Notes: a model not told the origin generated them from the letters alone. DNA of 64,000 bases from Meghimatium bilineatum (GCA_034231615.1 CM067322.1:54824357-54888356), one strand, 5' to 3'. Counted from the first letter of the stretch, positions 1 to 11,334 are shown. Translations and numbers: made by a program.

Positions 1-59
1 CAGCTTAGCTTCTGTATTCAATATGACATGTCCAATTTCAACATGACATTTTTGTTTCA

Positions 60-165
60 CTTTAATCCTATATGGGATGGAGTGGTCAACCTCATACCTA
101 TCCCATCTTAGTTGCCTTTTATGGCATATCTTAGGTAATAGTGCTATGTTCTTTCTTTGCATTAG
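60..165 (-). repeat. SINE-like retroposon (family S), 5' part, old copy
   Basis: Read on the minus strand this matches the 5' half of the copies at 3635 and 22541: AGCACTATTACCTAAG followed by GCAACTAAGATGGGAT and a stem-forming segment ending CCATCCCATATAGG. It is degraded and truncated. The 3' tail is missing here. Confidence 0.6.
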
Positions 166-169
166 TTCT

Positions 170-255
170 CAAGCTCTCAATGTTTCTCTCTTGTAGCAAG
201 ACAATGGCCCTACTAATGTCTAGAAGGATGTAGTCCAGAGAAGGGTGATGCATGA
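170..255 (-). repeat. SINE-like retroposon (family S), 3' tail fragment
   Basis: On the minus strand the segment GCATCACCCTTCTCTGGACT then ACATCCTTCTAGAC matches the 3' region of family S (CATTCCGTTCTCTGGACTAC). It lies on the wrong side of the head fragment at 60-165 to belong to that copy, so it is treated as a second, partial copy. Confidence 0.5.
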
Positions 256-1149
256 CTTGAAATTTTATTTGCCTCAAGTCCTACACATAAAATTTCATTT
301 GTGGTACATTAGATGCCAAGAGTTCTAACAATTCTATGGAAATATCTAGCCATATTACTAGTAGGCTATGTTGCATTGCAACTTGTTCATCAGTACTACT
401 CACACAACAAGAAAACCGTTTTTAGTCACTCATTCGAATACTGGCAATTTAAAATTAACCACTGTCTAGGTCAATATTGACTTAACCACAGATGCCCACA
501 AGGTGTTATTATTTTGCTTCCAGTTTATGCTTCAGCAAGACATAGGTGAGAGTTGTCATTTAAACTAAAGGTCATGCCATCTGTACTCTCTGATACTATA
601 ACATAGCACATGATTCATGACTCTCTGGGTTGGCTCATATAAAAATTAGGTGTTCACACTCAAACCTGACTTAATAGAGTAGAGCATGGTAATATCTTTA
701 ATGTTAATATCTTATTTAAGGAGGGCTTAGTCAAGTAACAGCAAGCTAGATTCAAACACAGCGAGCAGTGTTCATTTCAAAGAAACAAGTCAATTTCAAT
801 GGAGTCATCGCAGATACTCACATGTAAGTGCTCTAATGTTAACACTTTCTGCAGACTAAAAGAGCTGAGCACTCTTGTGTAATGTGACTTTATATATGCA
901 GGCTCTATTATTGTGTTCTTATAAGGAAAACAACATTTATATATCTGTAAATCATTGTTATACTGTGACATGCCTACATCACAACAGATTGGCCTACATA
1001 CGCAGAATGGTAAGAGTGGATAACAGTAAAAAGCTTAACAGTAAGAGTGGATAACAAATCTTAAATGGCAGAATGTTACTGACTCAAAATAATGTTTTAA
1101 AAACCAGTACTAGAATGATACACAATAATTATCATATGTGATAAATATT
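256..1149. other. AT-rich intergenic DNA, nothing recognised
   Basis: No long open frame, no recognised protein text on either strand and no obvious repeat structure. Confidence 0.5.
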
Positions 1150-1574
1150 TGAAAAAAAAACAACAAAGGGACACATTCATGATCACAAAATATCCCAGGG
1201 AAGAGACTACAAAGGGACACAATCATGATCACAAAATATCCCAGGGAAGAGACCTACTAAGGGGACCACCATGATCACAAATTAAGTTTCTTTAGCAGGT
1301 CATGGTAACTGGATTACTGTGGCCCTCCACTATTTTTGATGGTTAAAAAAAAACCTCTGATAATTGTGCTAGATTTCTTGGAATATACAGGATGTACGGA
1401 ACAGATACTTATGATAAAGTTATTGAACAGATAAAACAAATGAATAAAAAATACACTGATGAAAACGCCTTGATATAACCGACATGGACACCAGTCCTAG
1501 GCTGAAAGTGACGGACCTCAACTATATGAGGCAAAACCATTAGTAAACAAACAATACACTGATACAAAAGGTTA

Positions 1575-1745
1575 AGACAGAGATAAAGATTAAAATCTTA
1601 GAGGAGATTGTACAGGATATAGACAAGGAAGTCAGAGGAAGACCATGGAAAAGATGGATAGAAAACGTCAGGGACATCATGAACAGACATAGTACAGCCG
1701 AGGCCACACATCTGGCTTTTGAATGCAAGCTCGAGCTCCAATCAC
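1575..1745 (+). mobile_element. LINE fragment, RTE-type C-terminal end
   Basis: The plus strand encodes text like VRGRPWKRWIENVRDIMNRH, the basic C-terminal segment found near the end of many RTE/L2-like reverse transcriptase proteins. It sits inside the degenerate array and lacks the polymerase domain. Confidence 0.6.
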
Positions 1746-3199
1746 CCATAAGCTTAACAGTAAGAGTGGATAACAAACAACTTGGGGAAAGACAATAAAC
1801 AACAGAGACAAGGAACTGTTGCAAAAAAATGAACAAATTAAAAGCCTGAATAAAGACAGAAAATGTTATTGATGAATTAATGTTTATAGGTGGAAAAATA
1901 CAAAAGCTCTACATAATGAGTACATATTTTCTGATGAAGAAACTGTGGATCACAGAACTAGAATATGAAGTATTGTGGCAGAAACCAGAATGGCATTTTA
2001 AATATATGTGTATTTTTCATAAACTACCATTTTTGTGTGCTAGCATAAATATTTGCTTCAAATAAATGTTACCTGTTGCCGTTTGTGTTTGTGAATTTTC
2101 AACTATTAAAACTACAATTCCTCTGACTTGCGTACAAGGTAGCACTCGATTGATCTGGCAGATTGTATGCTGAATTTGGTATTTAATCAAATATATTCAT
2201 TGTCAAACCAAAAAAACCATTTGGACAATTTATACACTGCTCTATGTACCTCGCCATAAAGAGATACATTTTACTAAACCAAAAATAATGATCACGGATT
2301 ATGAAAGTTTATTTTAAATTCCTGGAGGTTGTGGTAACTGGATTACGAGTGACCTCCACCATTTTCTATTGTAAAAAGCTCTGATAGAGCCAATTTGGAC
2401 TAATGTCCGCGGTTGAAAGAATCGCACCTCACCATAGGAGGTACCTTATACTAAACCATAAAAAAAACAACTAACCATGATCACAAAATATCCTAAGGAA
2501 GAGACTTTCAAAAAGGTCACAACCATGATGACAATAATAATTCATTAAGTCATGATGACTAGATTACCAAAATGCAACCTCAACTTGTTGTAAAGCTCGG
2601 ACATAACCAAACTGAAGAATAGTCTGCGGTCGAAGACAGCGTACCTAATTATAATATGTATATTTTACTTAATGAAGAAAATCATGATCACAAAATATCA
2701 GGGAAGAGACTTACAAAGGGTCATAACCTAAATCACAACTTTTAAAATAATGTACGAGAGTATTCAGTTTCCAATAATCTTTTATGATTTAAAAACATAT
2801 ACAGTTTATTTAAAATAATAAAAATTAATCACAAACTACATCATAGTAAATACCTGCACTTGATGGTACAAGTGGGCCTGTGTTTCCTTGTACATATAGG
2901 GAAGACTCTTTGCGGCTCAGATTGGTCTCCTCCAATCACATTCATCATTCCTATCAATTGTAGATTATATTTCTTATAGCACAATAATAATACTATTTTC
3001 TGGAAAAATGGAAAGGTGCCTACTACTACTAAGAAATATCACTGGTCCTGGCAACTAGATTACCAGAACTGTGACCTCCATTATTTTTTGATGATAATGC
3101 ATAACCATTATCACAACCAGCTCCGACATAAACAAATTGAACTAACATCAGCGGTTATAAGATGCATACCTCACCATATGAGGTAGATATTACTTAACC

Positions 3200-3237
3200 T
3201 CCTCCCCCCTCCCCCCCCCCCCCCCCCCCAAAAAAAA
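3200..3237 (+). repeat. Poly-C/poly-A tract
   Basis: A run of about 30 C residues with two T interruptions passes directly into a run of A. It closes the array to its left. Confidence 0.95.
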
Positions 3238-3534
3238 GAAAGAAATTATGAGTAATCAATGGGTTGATGAAAACCAGCAGTTGACAAGGTCAGAGCTTGT
3301 ACCTCAAGAGGATTACCTGTACCTCAACTTTCTGTACATTTTAATGGTCACATATCTGTATACAAGGCATATTAAAAAAGTTCCCAGGATAGTTAACTAG
3401 TGTTTGAATGAAAGATGATGTTATGGATATTATCTGTTTAGAAGTTGGCAATGATCTTGATGAAAGGACATGACCTTCACATATACTCTTAAAGACAAGA
3501 TACAGGTGTTTGTGTGTTGTGCTAATTGCTTCCA

Positions 3535-4330
3535 TGAAGTTGAAAATATCTTTGACTGAACAATGTACAAATGTCAAATTCTGTGTTTTGCTTGAGAGCT
3601 CACCCTCGGAGACATATTGCTTAATAAAGCATATCGCCTGTGTGTTGCCGGGACCCGAAAGGGGAGCAAAGAATAGCAACACTGTTTACCTTCCATGCAT
3701 GTCGTAAAAGGCGACTAAGGAGGTTATGGGATGGAGTTGACTGCCCCATCCCATATAGGGTCAGTGACCCAAAGCCATGCTGAAGTCGGATGTGTCAGGC
3801 CAAAAGGCACAAATATCGCAGCAATGCTGTAAACCATGACACAATGCATTCCGTTCTCTGGACTACATCCTGCTAATCTGCAGGAGTTTGAGAATGAACG
3901 CAGAAGAAGAAGAATAAAGCATATGGTGATACCAGAATGACGTAAAAATGACTAGAAAATTCAAGAACAAACAGTTGTAGTATGCTGTATGATAATGCCC
4001 ATTTATGGGTAGGCACATCAATACCTACTGATAAAGTAGTACTTCGCAAAGCACAATGTGATTACCTTAGATCAGTCTCCATATTCTTCCGACCTTGCAG
4101 CGGCTCATTTGTTCTCGTTCCCTCCACTGAAATCGGCACTGAAAGGATGGTGATTCAAGAATGCAGATATGTTATTACCAAAGGGACAAGACAACTGAGA
4201 GAAGTGTCAAATAATGAATCTCAAGAATGTTTTCAGAAGCTGTATCCACATTGATAAAACGTGTGTAGTTACCGAAGGGACTAATTCAGTAATTCAGGAA
4301 CTGTTTGAAGCTACCTTGTCTAAACAAGGT
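3535..4330 (+). mobile_element. Mariner transposon relic split by a SINE-like insertion
   Basis: Bases 3535-3622 encode EQCTNVKFCVLLESSPSETY, which matches the N-terminus of mariner transposases (the FCVKLGKSATET type). After the inserted family S element, 3925-4330 carries YDNAHLWV (the HDNARPH region), SDLAAAHLFSFPPLKSALKG in another frame (the YSPDLAPSDFHLF region) and CFQKLYPH...KTCVVTEG (the WFQKCYQRWxKCV...G end). Most of the middle, including the first catalytic Asp region, is deleted, and frames shift several times. No terminal repeats were found. Confidence 0.8.
3635..3912 (+). mobile_element. SINE-like retroposon family S, full copy with 12 bp TSD
   Basis: The element is flanked by perfect direct repeats AATAAAGCATAT at 3623-3634 and 3913-3924. 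It begins CGCCTGTGTGTTGCCGGGAC, has a central self-complementary segment (ATGGGATGGAGTTGACTGCC followed by CCATCCCAT) and ends in GAATGAACGCAGAAGAAGAA. The target duplication and simple-repeat tail show retroposition. I see no convincing tRNA boxes at the 5' end, so its promoter class is open. Other copies are at 22541 (complete) and, as fragments, at 60, 170, 16166, 22255, 26221 and 49955. Confidence 0.88.
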
Positions 4331-5159
4331 AGACCCGCAGTGATAGTTGAACTTGTTTTACAGTGCTAAATATGATACTCTGTTGTCCCGGGGAGGGGGG
4401 GGGGAGAGAAAAGATAACCTAAAATTAATTTTTTTAAACACATGCAAGTACACACGCACACACACCATTAATCCTACCTACAATCAATCATAGGTGGGGT
4501 TGTAGCAAAACTGTTTACCGATAGGTATTAATGGAAAATACAACAAATGTAACAGTTTTACAGTTCACAAAATAAATTAACAAGCAAAAAAAAATATAAT
4601 TAACAGTTTCCATAACAGACTGAATCGACATGTCACTAGACCCGGTTCACTTTCTCCTACTATTTCACTATGTCATTTATCTACTGGCTCCACAATTTCA
4701 TCTCTAATAACGCTCTCAATAAAACCAACTAAAATACATGAACTGCAATAGGTGTTAGCATCATCATGATAACTAATTAGCGATTATCTGTACCAACGGT
4801 GGTACAAGCCAAGCATATCCATTGGAGCTTCATCTTTCAGCATATGGTAAAGTGTATTTACGTTAATACTTCCCATAATGCATTGAATGTATATTTTCCG
4901 AGTCGTACTCATCAAGTGTACTCTTCTACTATCTTCCTGTAAAACCCATACTATCAAACTATTGGGTTATCAAACTCACTCAATCTCGTTTTATCAGTCT
5001 CATCCACAGCGGTCTCCTCATCCAATAGACTCATATATAGGGTATAATTGTCATCTATTCTGACATCTATGCACTTGATACCAGCCTGTCAGCTCTTTCA
5101 TCACCCTCAACTCCAGCATGATCTTGATAACTAACATCAGAAGCAATCTTGATTAACTA
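4331..5159. other. Intergenic DNA with short G-tract and CA-rich segment
   Basis: Contains a G-run at about 4389-4403 and a short CA-rich stretch at 4443-4466. No coding text recognised. Confidence 0.5.
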
Positions 5160-5330
5160 TAAGTTGTAATGGTCATATCATCGCAATCCCCTGGTCAACA
5201 TGGACTTTTCCTAGGTTTATATTGTTCGTTATGTAAAATATACCTCTTATGGTGAGGTCATAACCAAAGCTTATATCTTATATCAGAGCTTTACGGCCAT
5301 AAAGAAATAGTGGATATCGTGATTCTGGTC
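5160..5330 (-). repeat. Inverted single copy of the 1150-3240 repeat unit
   Basis: The reverse complement contains GACCAGAATCACGATATCCA, AAGCTCTGATATAAG and ACCTCACCATAAGAGGTATA, the same landmarks in the same order as the array units further left, but in the opposite orientation and about 2 kb away. Confidence 0.65.
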
Positions 5331-5338
5331 TGCATAAG

Positions 5339-5419
5339 CACTAAAAGGGATTTTTTACCCTTTTAAACCATAGAAGATTTGGGGGCCAAAGGCTTTAAAG
5401 GATTAACTCCCTTTTAGTG
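5339..5419. mobile_element. 81 bp element with terminal inverted repeats
   Basis: CACTAAAAGGGA at 5339-5350 is the exact inverse of TCCCTTTTAGTG at 5408-5419. The ends CACTA...TAGTG recall CACTA-type transposons, but the bases outside (AAG and TAC) do not form a 3 bp duplication, so a foldback sequence without transposon origin is also possible. Confidence 0.4.
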
Positions 5420-6104
5420 TACCTATTTTTAGGTACCTATCACCCCTAGAAATGGTCAAGTCTACTTGGACTGGGAGATTGCAGGGATATCACCATCGTA
5501 ACAACACAATTCATCTGCAAATTAGAGTAAAACTGCTAAATTTGAACAGGAAACAATATATATTATTTAGTTAATTAGACACACAGGGAAGGGATATTGC
5601 TTAAATGTCATGTGAAATTGTCAATACTGTATGATTTCCATTAAGGAGTTACAGGAAGGTAGTTAACAGTGGCTGTATGATAAATTCACATGGCTTTGCT
5701 GTCGTGACATCGTGTGCAGTGCAAGTTTTAAAATTTATCCTCCAAGAGAGACAGAAAAGATCCATATCAGGAGTCAAACTTTGGACCTCACAGATGTGTG
5801 ACCACAGCTCTAAACTCTTAACTATGCATCACATTTCATGTGAAACAAAATTCCATTATTACATCATGCAGCGAAGATCTATAGACGAAAAGGGAAGCAT
5901 TTCTATTTCATGAAGTATCATTGCTCAAATAAAAATATACATATCTTACAGGATACTTCAACTTAACAGTAAAGCTAGATACATCAGCTTACACAAATTT
6001 TATAAAAACTGAAAAAAAGAAATCAAATTCTGACTTCCATGGATAGGCTCAACAATAACAAAATAATTAATACTGGTTGTAGAATGAGATTCAAGATTGA
6101 TTAA

Positions 6105-6182
6105 CAACTCATTCAGAATGGTTGAACTAGAAAGTGGCCACATTCAGAATGGTTGAACTAGAAAGTACTAGAAAGTGGCCAC
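6105..6182 (+). repeat. Short local duplication
   Basis: The segment CATTCAGAATGGTTGAACTA followed by GAAAGTGGCCACA occurs twice in tandem, the second time with an extra ACTAGAAAGT inserted. Confidence 0.85.
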
Positions 6183-6294
6183 ACAAGTTTGTGTTTATAT
6201 ATTACAAAATCATACTTTTAAGGAAACTCTTTCTGACAACATCATGTGTCAATTTAACATTATTTTTCAAAACAGTAAGTCAAAAACAGGTGAT

Positions 6295-6500
6295 GCACGT
6301 AGGGGATGGGTGGTGTCATTAGAGAAGTAGCTAAAATGTGGGCCTCAATGCAAAAACTCATGTTTATATTTGTCCCCGGAACTGCAGGTGTGGAGGGAAA
6401 TGAATGGGTCTACCAATTAGCTAGCCTCGCCACCATAACAGATGGTCACCATATGGACAAGCAGACACACTCATTATCACTCAAGATAACATGAATATGT
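6295..6500 (+). mobile_element. I-group LINE fragment: RNase H end
   Basis: Encodes FIFVPGTAGVEGNEWVYQLA followed by SLATITDG, matching the last catalytic block of the RNase H domain in I-type LINEs (VPGHxGVxGNExADxLA). Here the catalytic Asp position reads Tyr and the His is Ala, so it is inactive. The same segment occurs at 18900-19060 and, inside the longer LINE, near 30470-30530. Confidence 0.75.
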
Positions 6501-6739
6501 TGTTGGAAAATGCAAGTCGCATCACCCAAGACAGGAGAAAGGTTCAGGGAGTTCATTGGGAAGACAACATTCTGAAGAGAATATGTCACATGACATACTA
6601 TTCAATGTTGCACAGCATGCTTTGAGAGTCTTTGAATATTACAGAGTGTGTTGATGTATCAGTTATCAACCAATTAAGTACTGCTGTAACTCCTTTTTAT
6701 CTCCATCCTCTTGCTCGATATGACGGGATATGCTGAAGA

Positions 6740-7640
6740 TTTTCCAACCAACTTCACGCCGTTTCCATAGGCAACAAAACCCAAACCGCTTTTATTTGTG
6801 CAGAAGGGCTTTGACAGAGACAAACTGTGGCAGATACTAGAAGAATACAGAATACAGGGAAATTACTAGACAACATAAGAACCATAAATAAAACTTCACA
6901 AAGTATAATAAGAACAAACGAAGGACTCACAGAATGATTTGAAACAACAATGGGAGTAAGACAGAAATGTGTACTATCACCACCGTTGTTTCTTAAATAT
7001 ATGGACAGGATAGTGAAAGAGGAAGAAGCAAACACAACATCAAGAGAGCTATCTAACTCTCTGCATGATCTACTCTCCACAGATGACCAAGCTCTATGAA
7101 ATTGAAGACGAACTACAAAGACATACACATTCATTACAGACAGTATGCGAACAATACAATATGAAATTAAACGCATCAAAAACAGAAATTATAAAAATAT
7201 GCAGAGCAACAGAACAGCTAAAGATGTATGTTAATGGCATTAAACTAAAATAGACATCAGAATTTAAATATCTAAGAAGCATTTTTACAGAAGACGGGAA
7301 AATTAATAGAGAAATTGAGATTAAGGTGCCAAAAAGCAAACGCAGTAACATACCAATTGTCACCGCTGCTTATAAACCCAGCGATCAACATGGCGACTAA
7401 ATTACAGATAATAAACACCATCTTTATTCCAACATTATGTTACCAGTGCCAGACATGGTCCCTGACAAAAACACTTATGAGAAAGGTTACAACATGTGAG
7501 ATGAAATGTTAGATAAAGGCTATAAACATCATCAGAAGAGACCAAATGAGAACTGAAGACATCAGAAAGGTAGTAGAGAACATATCATGCAAACAATATA
7601 TAGAAAGACATAAATCCAGGAATATGGTAATGAAGTTTTT
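6740..7640 (+). mobile_element. RTE/L2-like LINE relic: C-terminal half of reverse transcriptase
   Basis: Frames on the plus strand give FDRDKLWQILEEYRIQGK, TMGVRQKCVLSPPLFLKYMD (the GVRQGCxLSPxLF motif), then HDLLSTDDQAL where the YADD box is expected, then NMKLNASKTEIIKI (the LNxxKTE motif) and FKYLRSIFTEDGKINREIEI followed by a C-terminal cysteine/basic part. The order is that of motifs B to E of non-LTR reverse transcriptases. Several stops and shifts interrupt it; the ADD catalytic box is altered to TDD. Confidence 0.8.
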
Positions 7641-8480
7641 CTGATCACTAAAGACACACATAATAACACACACAAATCAATGTTTCGACCAAAAGGCCTT
7701 AATCAAAACAAAAATTAAAACATACAACAGAAAATGGACAGTAAGGATTACGGACATTCAAATTGGTATGGGTAATGTAAATTGAATGGAAGAGGTGAAA
7801 TGACACCTGACAAGGAATGTACAGAAATGACTGCGTACATGTGCCAAGAAACAAACAGAAACTATGGAACAACTACAATCATACATGAGACAGGTGCTCA
7901 TTGATGCCATAGGATTTAAGAGTGCCGTAATGGTAAATGTAGGAGTTATCATGCGCAAGACAGGTGCAGTAGTTAGAGAAGCACGACTTAATGGCCGTAA
8001 CCTGAATGTCCTTGGCGTCCCGATGGCCTGTGCCATTGAAGTGGATGTGTACAGTGCAACCCAAATTTTTTTTATGCTATAAAAATGTTCACAGAATCAG
8101 TCTGCGAGCCTCCTTCCAGTTTCACCTATATATGTCATTGCACAACGCTTGCATATGATGGCATTGATGACGTTGCAGGAAACACATGTGAAACTCTCCT
8201 CAATGGTGAAAGTGGCTTTGGGAATGTGACAGACTGGGTCTAGGCACAGGTGTGGATTTGCAGCTAATGGTGCTGAAATTATTAGGAACGTCGTGGTGGA
8301 GGTGACTCTGGACTAGTAGATCCTTGAGGTTCTTGTCATGTCTGTAAGCAACGGGAGGGGGGGGAAACATGGGTGTGTGTGTGACACAGTACACTTTCCC
8401 GCGCCTCAGGATCAGACTGGAGAAGAATGTGATGAAGCAGGACATGATGAACGGCAGCGCTATAAGGGTGGAAAGTGAAA
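7640..8480 (-). mobile_element. Penelope-like element relic with GIY-YIG domain region
   Basis: Reading the minus strand: HDKNLKDLLVQSHLHHDVPN (the NLKDLLVxS block that ends the Penelope reverse transcriptase), STISCKS with Cys, then NVINAIICKRCAMTYIGETG with RRLAD, the GIY-YIG endonuclease core as it appears in Penelope-like elements (YIGETGRRL), then HIHFNGTGHRDAKDIQVTAI, the conserved HFNxxGH segment. The 3' end near 7640-7740 reads into a CACAAATCAATGTTTCGACC segment also present at 11335. It is degraded and lacks the polymerase core. Confidence 0.85.
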
Positions 8481-8784
8481 ACAAGCTTGACCCTGTCAGA
8501 AGAGGAATACTTCAAAGTATAAGTGACAGTGGAAGAAATATGTTATCTTCTAGGCTTTCTTAAGTAAGTCATCCTTGCAACCGCACAAGCACTGGAGACG
8601 GGATATGGAAGGAAAATCTGACAGGCAGAGGGATGAGAAGAGGTGTACAGAAGAAAGCTATGGGCATTAGTCGGTTTGTAGTATATGCTGACACAGAAGC
8701 TGAGAAAGTACTCTGTACACAATAAGCCTTGCATCACTGTGCGCCGACAGTGATGTTGAATGTAATGGCATGTTCTGATCTTGT
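8481..8784. other. Unassigned DNA between the Penelope relic and the minisatellite
   Basis: No recognised coding text. The last bases (GTTCTGATCTTGTTATACC) already resemble the start of the 36 bp repeat. Confidence 0.5.
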
Positions 8785-9252
8785 TATACCAAACACTGGA
8801 TGTATGATCTTGATGTTGGTTATACCAAACACTGGATGTATGATCTTGATGTTTGTTATACCAAACACTGGATGTATGATCTTGATGTTGGTTATACCAA
8901 ACACTGGATGTATGATCTTGATGTTTGTTATACCAAACACTGGATGTATGATCTTGATGTTTGTTATACCAAACACTGGATGTATGATCTTGATGTTTGT
9001 TATACCAAACACTGGATGTATGATCTTGATGTTTGTTATACCAAACACTGGATGTATGATCTTGATGTTTGTTATACCAAACACTGGATGTATGATCTTG
9101 ATGTTGGTTATACCAAACACTGGATGTATGATCTTGATGTTGGTTATACCAAACACTGGATGTATGATCTTGATGTTTGTTATACCAAACACTGGATGTA
9201 TGATCTTGATGTTTGTTATACCAAACACTGGATGTATGATCTTGATGTTACA
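8785..9252 (+). repeat. 36 bp minisatellite, 13 units
   Basis: Units start every 36 bp from 8785 to 9217 (TATACCAAACACTGGATGTA then TGATCTTGATGTTKGT). Copies are almost identical; the one regularly varying base (G or T near the end) runs G,T,G,T,T,T,T,T,G,G,T,T through the array. Because 36 is divisible by three, long open frames appear on both strands; they are by-products. Degenerate echoes continue to about 9345 (TGTGTGATCTCGATATAACA). Confidence 0.97.
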
Positions 9253-9936
9253 AATGAGATGTGTGATTCTATAATAGGGCCTAAATGAGCTGAGTGATTG
9301 CATGATAAATTAGCAAGATAAATGTGTGATCTCGATATAACAAATACAGCAACTGAACTGATCTAAAACTAATAATTTAATGCCATTTGCTAAACAGGAT
9401 CAATGCAAGACCAGTGTAATGCACTGAATATTTAAATTTCCAAGTAGTGAGAAGACAAGAACACAGCTACACAAATATTTTACTCAATCTTGTCTATCAA
9501 TAAATCAACTCAGAAGTGATTCTTTATTTACAAGAAATAAGGGAAAAACTAAATGATTGGTGATGTTTTATATTCAAATAACATTTATTCTTCATATTAA
9601 AAAAAAAGTATACTCTTTATCTGCATAAGGGCTGTCCTGTCCAGCAGTAATGTATTAAAAAGTAACTATAAAAGTGGAGCTTCCATCAGCTTGCCAACAT
9701 ATTGGTGTCTCTAAGTGGCTGTGTTAGCAGCTCGCTGGAGATAAAAGGTTTAATAGCAAATGGTGATCAATGAGAAAACTTGATATCACTTGAAGACAAA
9801 AAGACTAGCTCTGTTCCTCGCTAACTCTTTGTTCCTAATTCATGCACGTGGTATTCAACTTCTGAAGGATCAAGTATAGCGAGTCTAACCTGAGAACAAC
9901 TTTGGGCTCTTTAATTTGTGAAACCTTGTTCCATCT
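9253..9936. other. AT-rich intergenic DNA
   Basis: Apart from decayed minisatellite echoes near 9300-9345, nothing is recognised. Confidence 0.5.
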
Positions 9937-10292
9937 CTAACCACTTAACCATAATAGGATTCTAAACACTTGACTATGACAGTATGCTAACCAATATCCA
10001 ACTTTCTAACCACATGACCAGCTTTTTAACCACACGACCAGCTTTCTATCCATTTAACTATGACAGTGCTTCAAACTCTTTACTAAGCTAGTACTCAAAA
10101 TACTTGAATATGCGATTGCTCCCACCATTTAGTTAGACCAGCTATCAGCCCTTTGACTAAAATGGCATTCTAACCACTTGGATGTGCCAGGATTCTAGTC
10201 ATTTCATCATGCCATCACTCTAATCACCTCATACCCAACAATTTAAATACTTAACTATACTTACATTCTAAATCAATTATGTCATATTCCAA
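9937..10292 (+). repeat. Degenerate 25 bp tandem repeat, about 14 units
   Basis: Successive segments of 19-26 bp follow the scheme CTAACCACTTGACTATGACA plus about five bases (for example CTAAACACTTGACTATGACA, CTATCCATTTAACTATGACA, CTAACCACTTGGATGTGCCA, CTAGTCATTTCATCATGCCA). It is an old, strongly diverged minisatellite. No open frame is kept. Confidence 0.75.
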
Positions 10293-11334
10293 TCAAGAAA
10301 TTAATACAACATTCATAATATTAATATGTCCAAAAAGCTATTTAATCATGAATTAAATACAACGAAAACATGAAATTTAACAATCAACCACAAATGTCCT
10401 GCTGCTGATCACAATAATTTAATACACATTTCTATAATGACAAGAAAAAAATATGAGATATGTCTTATAAGATAAGACATAATAAACACAAATAGAAGTG
10501 CTCACTAAAGCAAATCCATTACTTCAGACATGTATGTATACACAATTTTAGATATTATGTTACAAATGTTTATATTATCGCAAAAAATGAATGGAAGATC
10601 TGTACCAACTCAACCAACTCAATAGAACATATATACCTTGCAGAATATTGATAATTATATATAAACTAAATAATAATATTAATTACTTAACAGTGAAACA
10701 TATAAATAGTGCCTACTAATACAAATGTTTATATTGAAAAAAATTGGACTTTGAAATAACATTTTTTTTAAAAAAAATAAAGTTTTCCATTTTCCACACC
10801 ATTGAGGCATATTAGAAATACGGTGTAAGCCCGTGTTTTTCATGGCCCGTGTTTGTCATATTCAAGCTTGCTACCTTTACTTTCCCAAAAGATATTGTAC
10901 TAATTTTCCTTAAGCTTGGTCAACCTTGGAGCCGCTGGTATATCTTTGAAATACAAGACCTATATCATGTAATATCATCAATATCATCACCTATATATGT
11001 GAAGTGCATGGCTGTATAACTAGAACGTTGGTCTCAGAAGCCTGAGATTCAGGTCCAATCCATGGTTGGGAGAAGGAATTTTTGTCTTTTGGAGGTGCAA
11101 TAAAAAATTCTTCCTGTACATGTGACAGCTATAGCAAATCAGCCTTTATTTCCACAGCCAAAAAGCCTCCTTGCATTCCTTAACAGGAAAATATGCAGTA
11201 ATGGAAGTTTTTTTTTTATCATGGAAAAGCTACTTTAGTTATTGCATTATATCTGATCAAGGACAGTATTAAAAGTTACCCCAGTTTTTGTGTTGTGATT
11301 AATGACTGGATTAAAATGTGAAACATGGAACAGG
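10293..11334. other. AT-rich intergenic DNA
   Basis: No gene or repeat recognised beyond short A/T runs. Confidence 0.5.

Larger units (their letters stand above)
1150..3240 (+). repeat. Degenerate tandem array of roughly 190-220 bp units
   Basis: Three landmark motifs recur in the same order. The first is CATGATCACAAAATATCCC followed by GGGAAGAGAC (about 1170, 1226, 2476, 2684). The second is GGTAACTGGATTAC then TGACCTCCACCATTTT (about 1305, 2332, 2549, 3043). The third is ACCTCACCATAGGAGGTA (about 1515, 2230, 2424, 3172). Units are diverged and some are incomplete; the first motif is doubled at 1160-1255 with a period near 57 bp. The array ends in a poly-C tract. No coding function is visible, and it may have started as an amplified mobile element. 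Confidence 0.75.

Noticed and set aside
3341-3682. 113-codon minus-strand frame
   Set aside because: It is the reverse shadow of the mariner N-terminus and the SINE-like insertion.
8785-9252. CRISPR-like repeat array
   Set aside because: Units are directly contiguous without unique spacers, in animal nuclear DNA.
8729-9303. Open frames of 160-190 codons over the 36 bp array on both strands
   Set aside because: They exist only because the repeat length is a multiple of three and lacks stops; both strands and two plus frames are open, and there is no non-repeat coding part.
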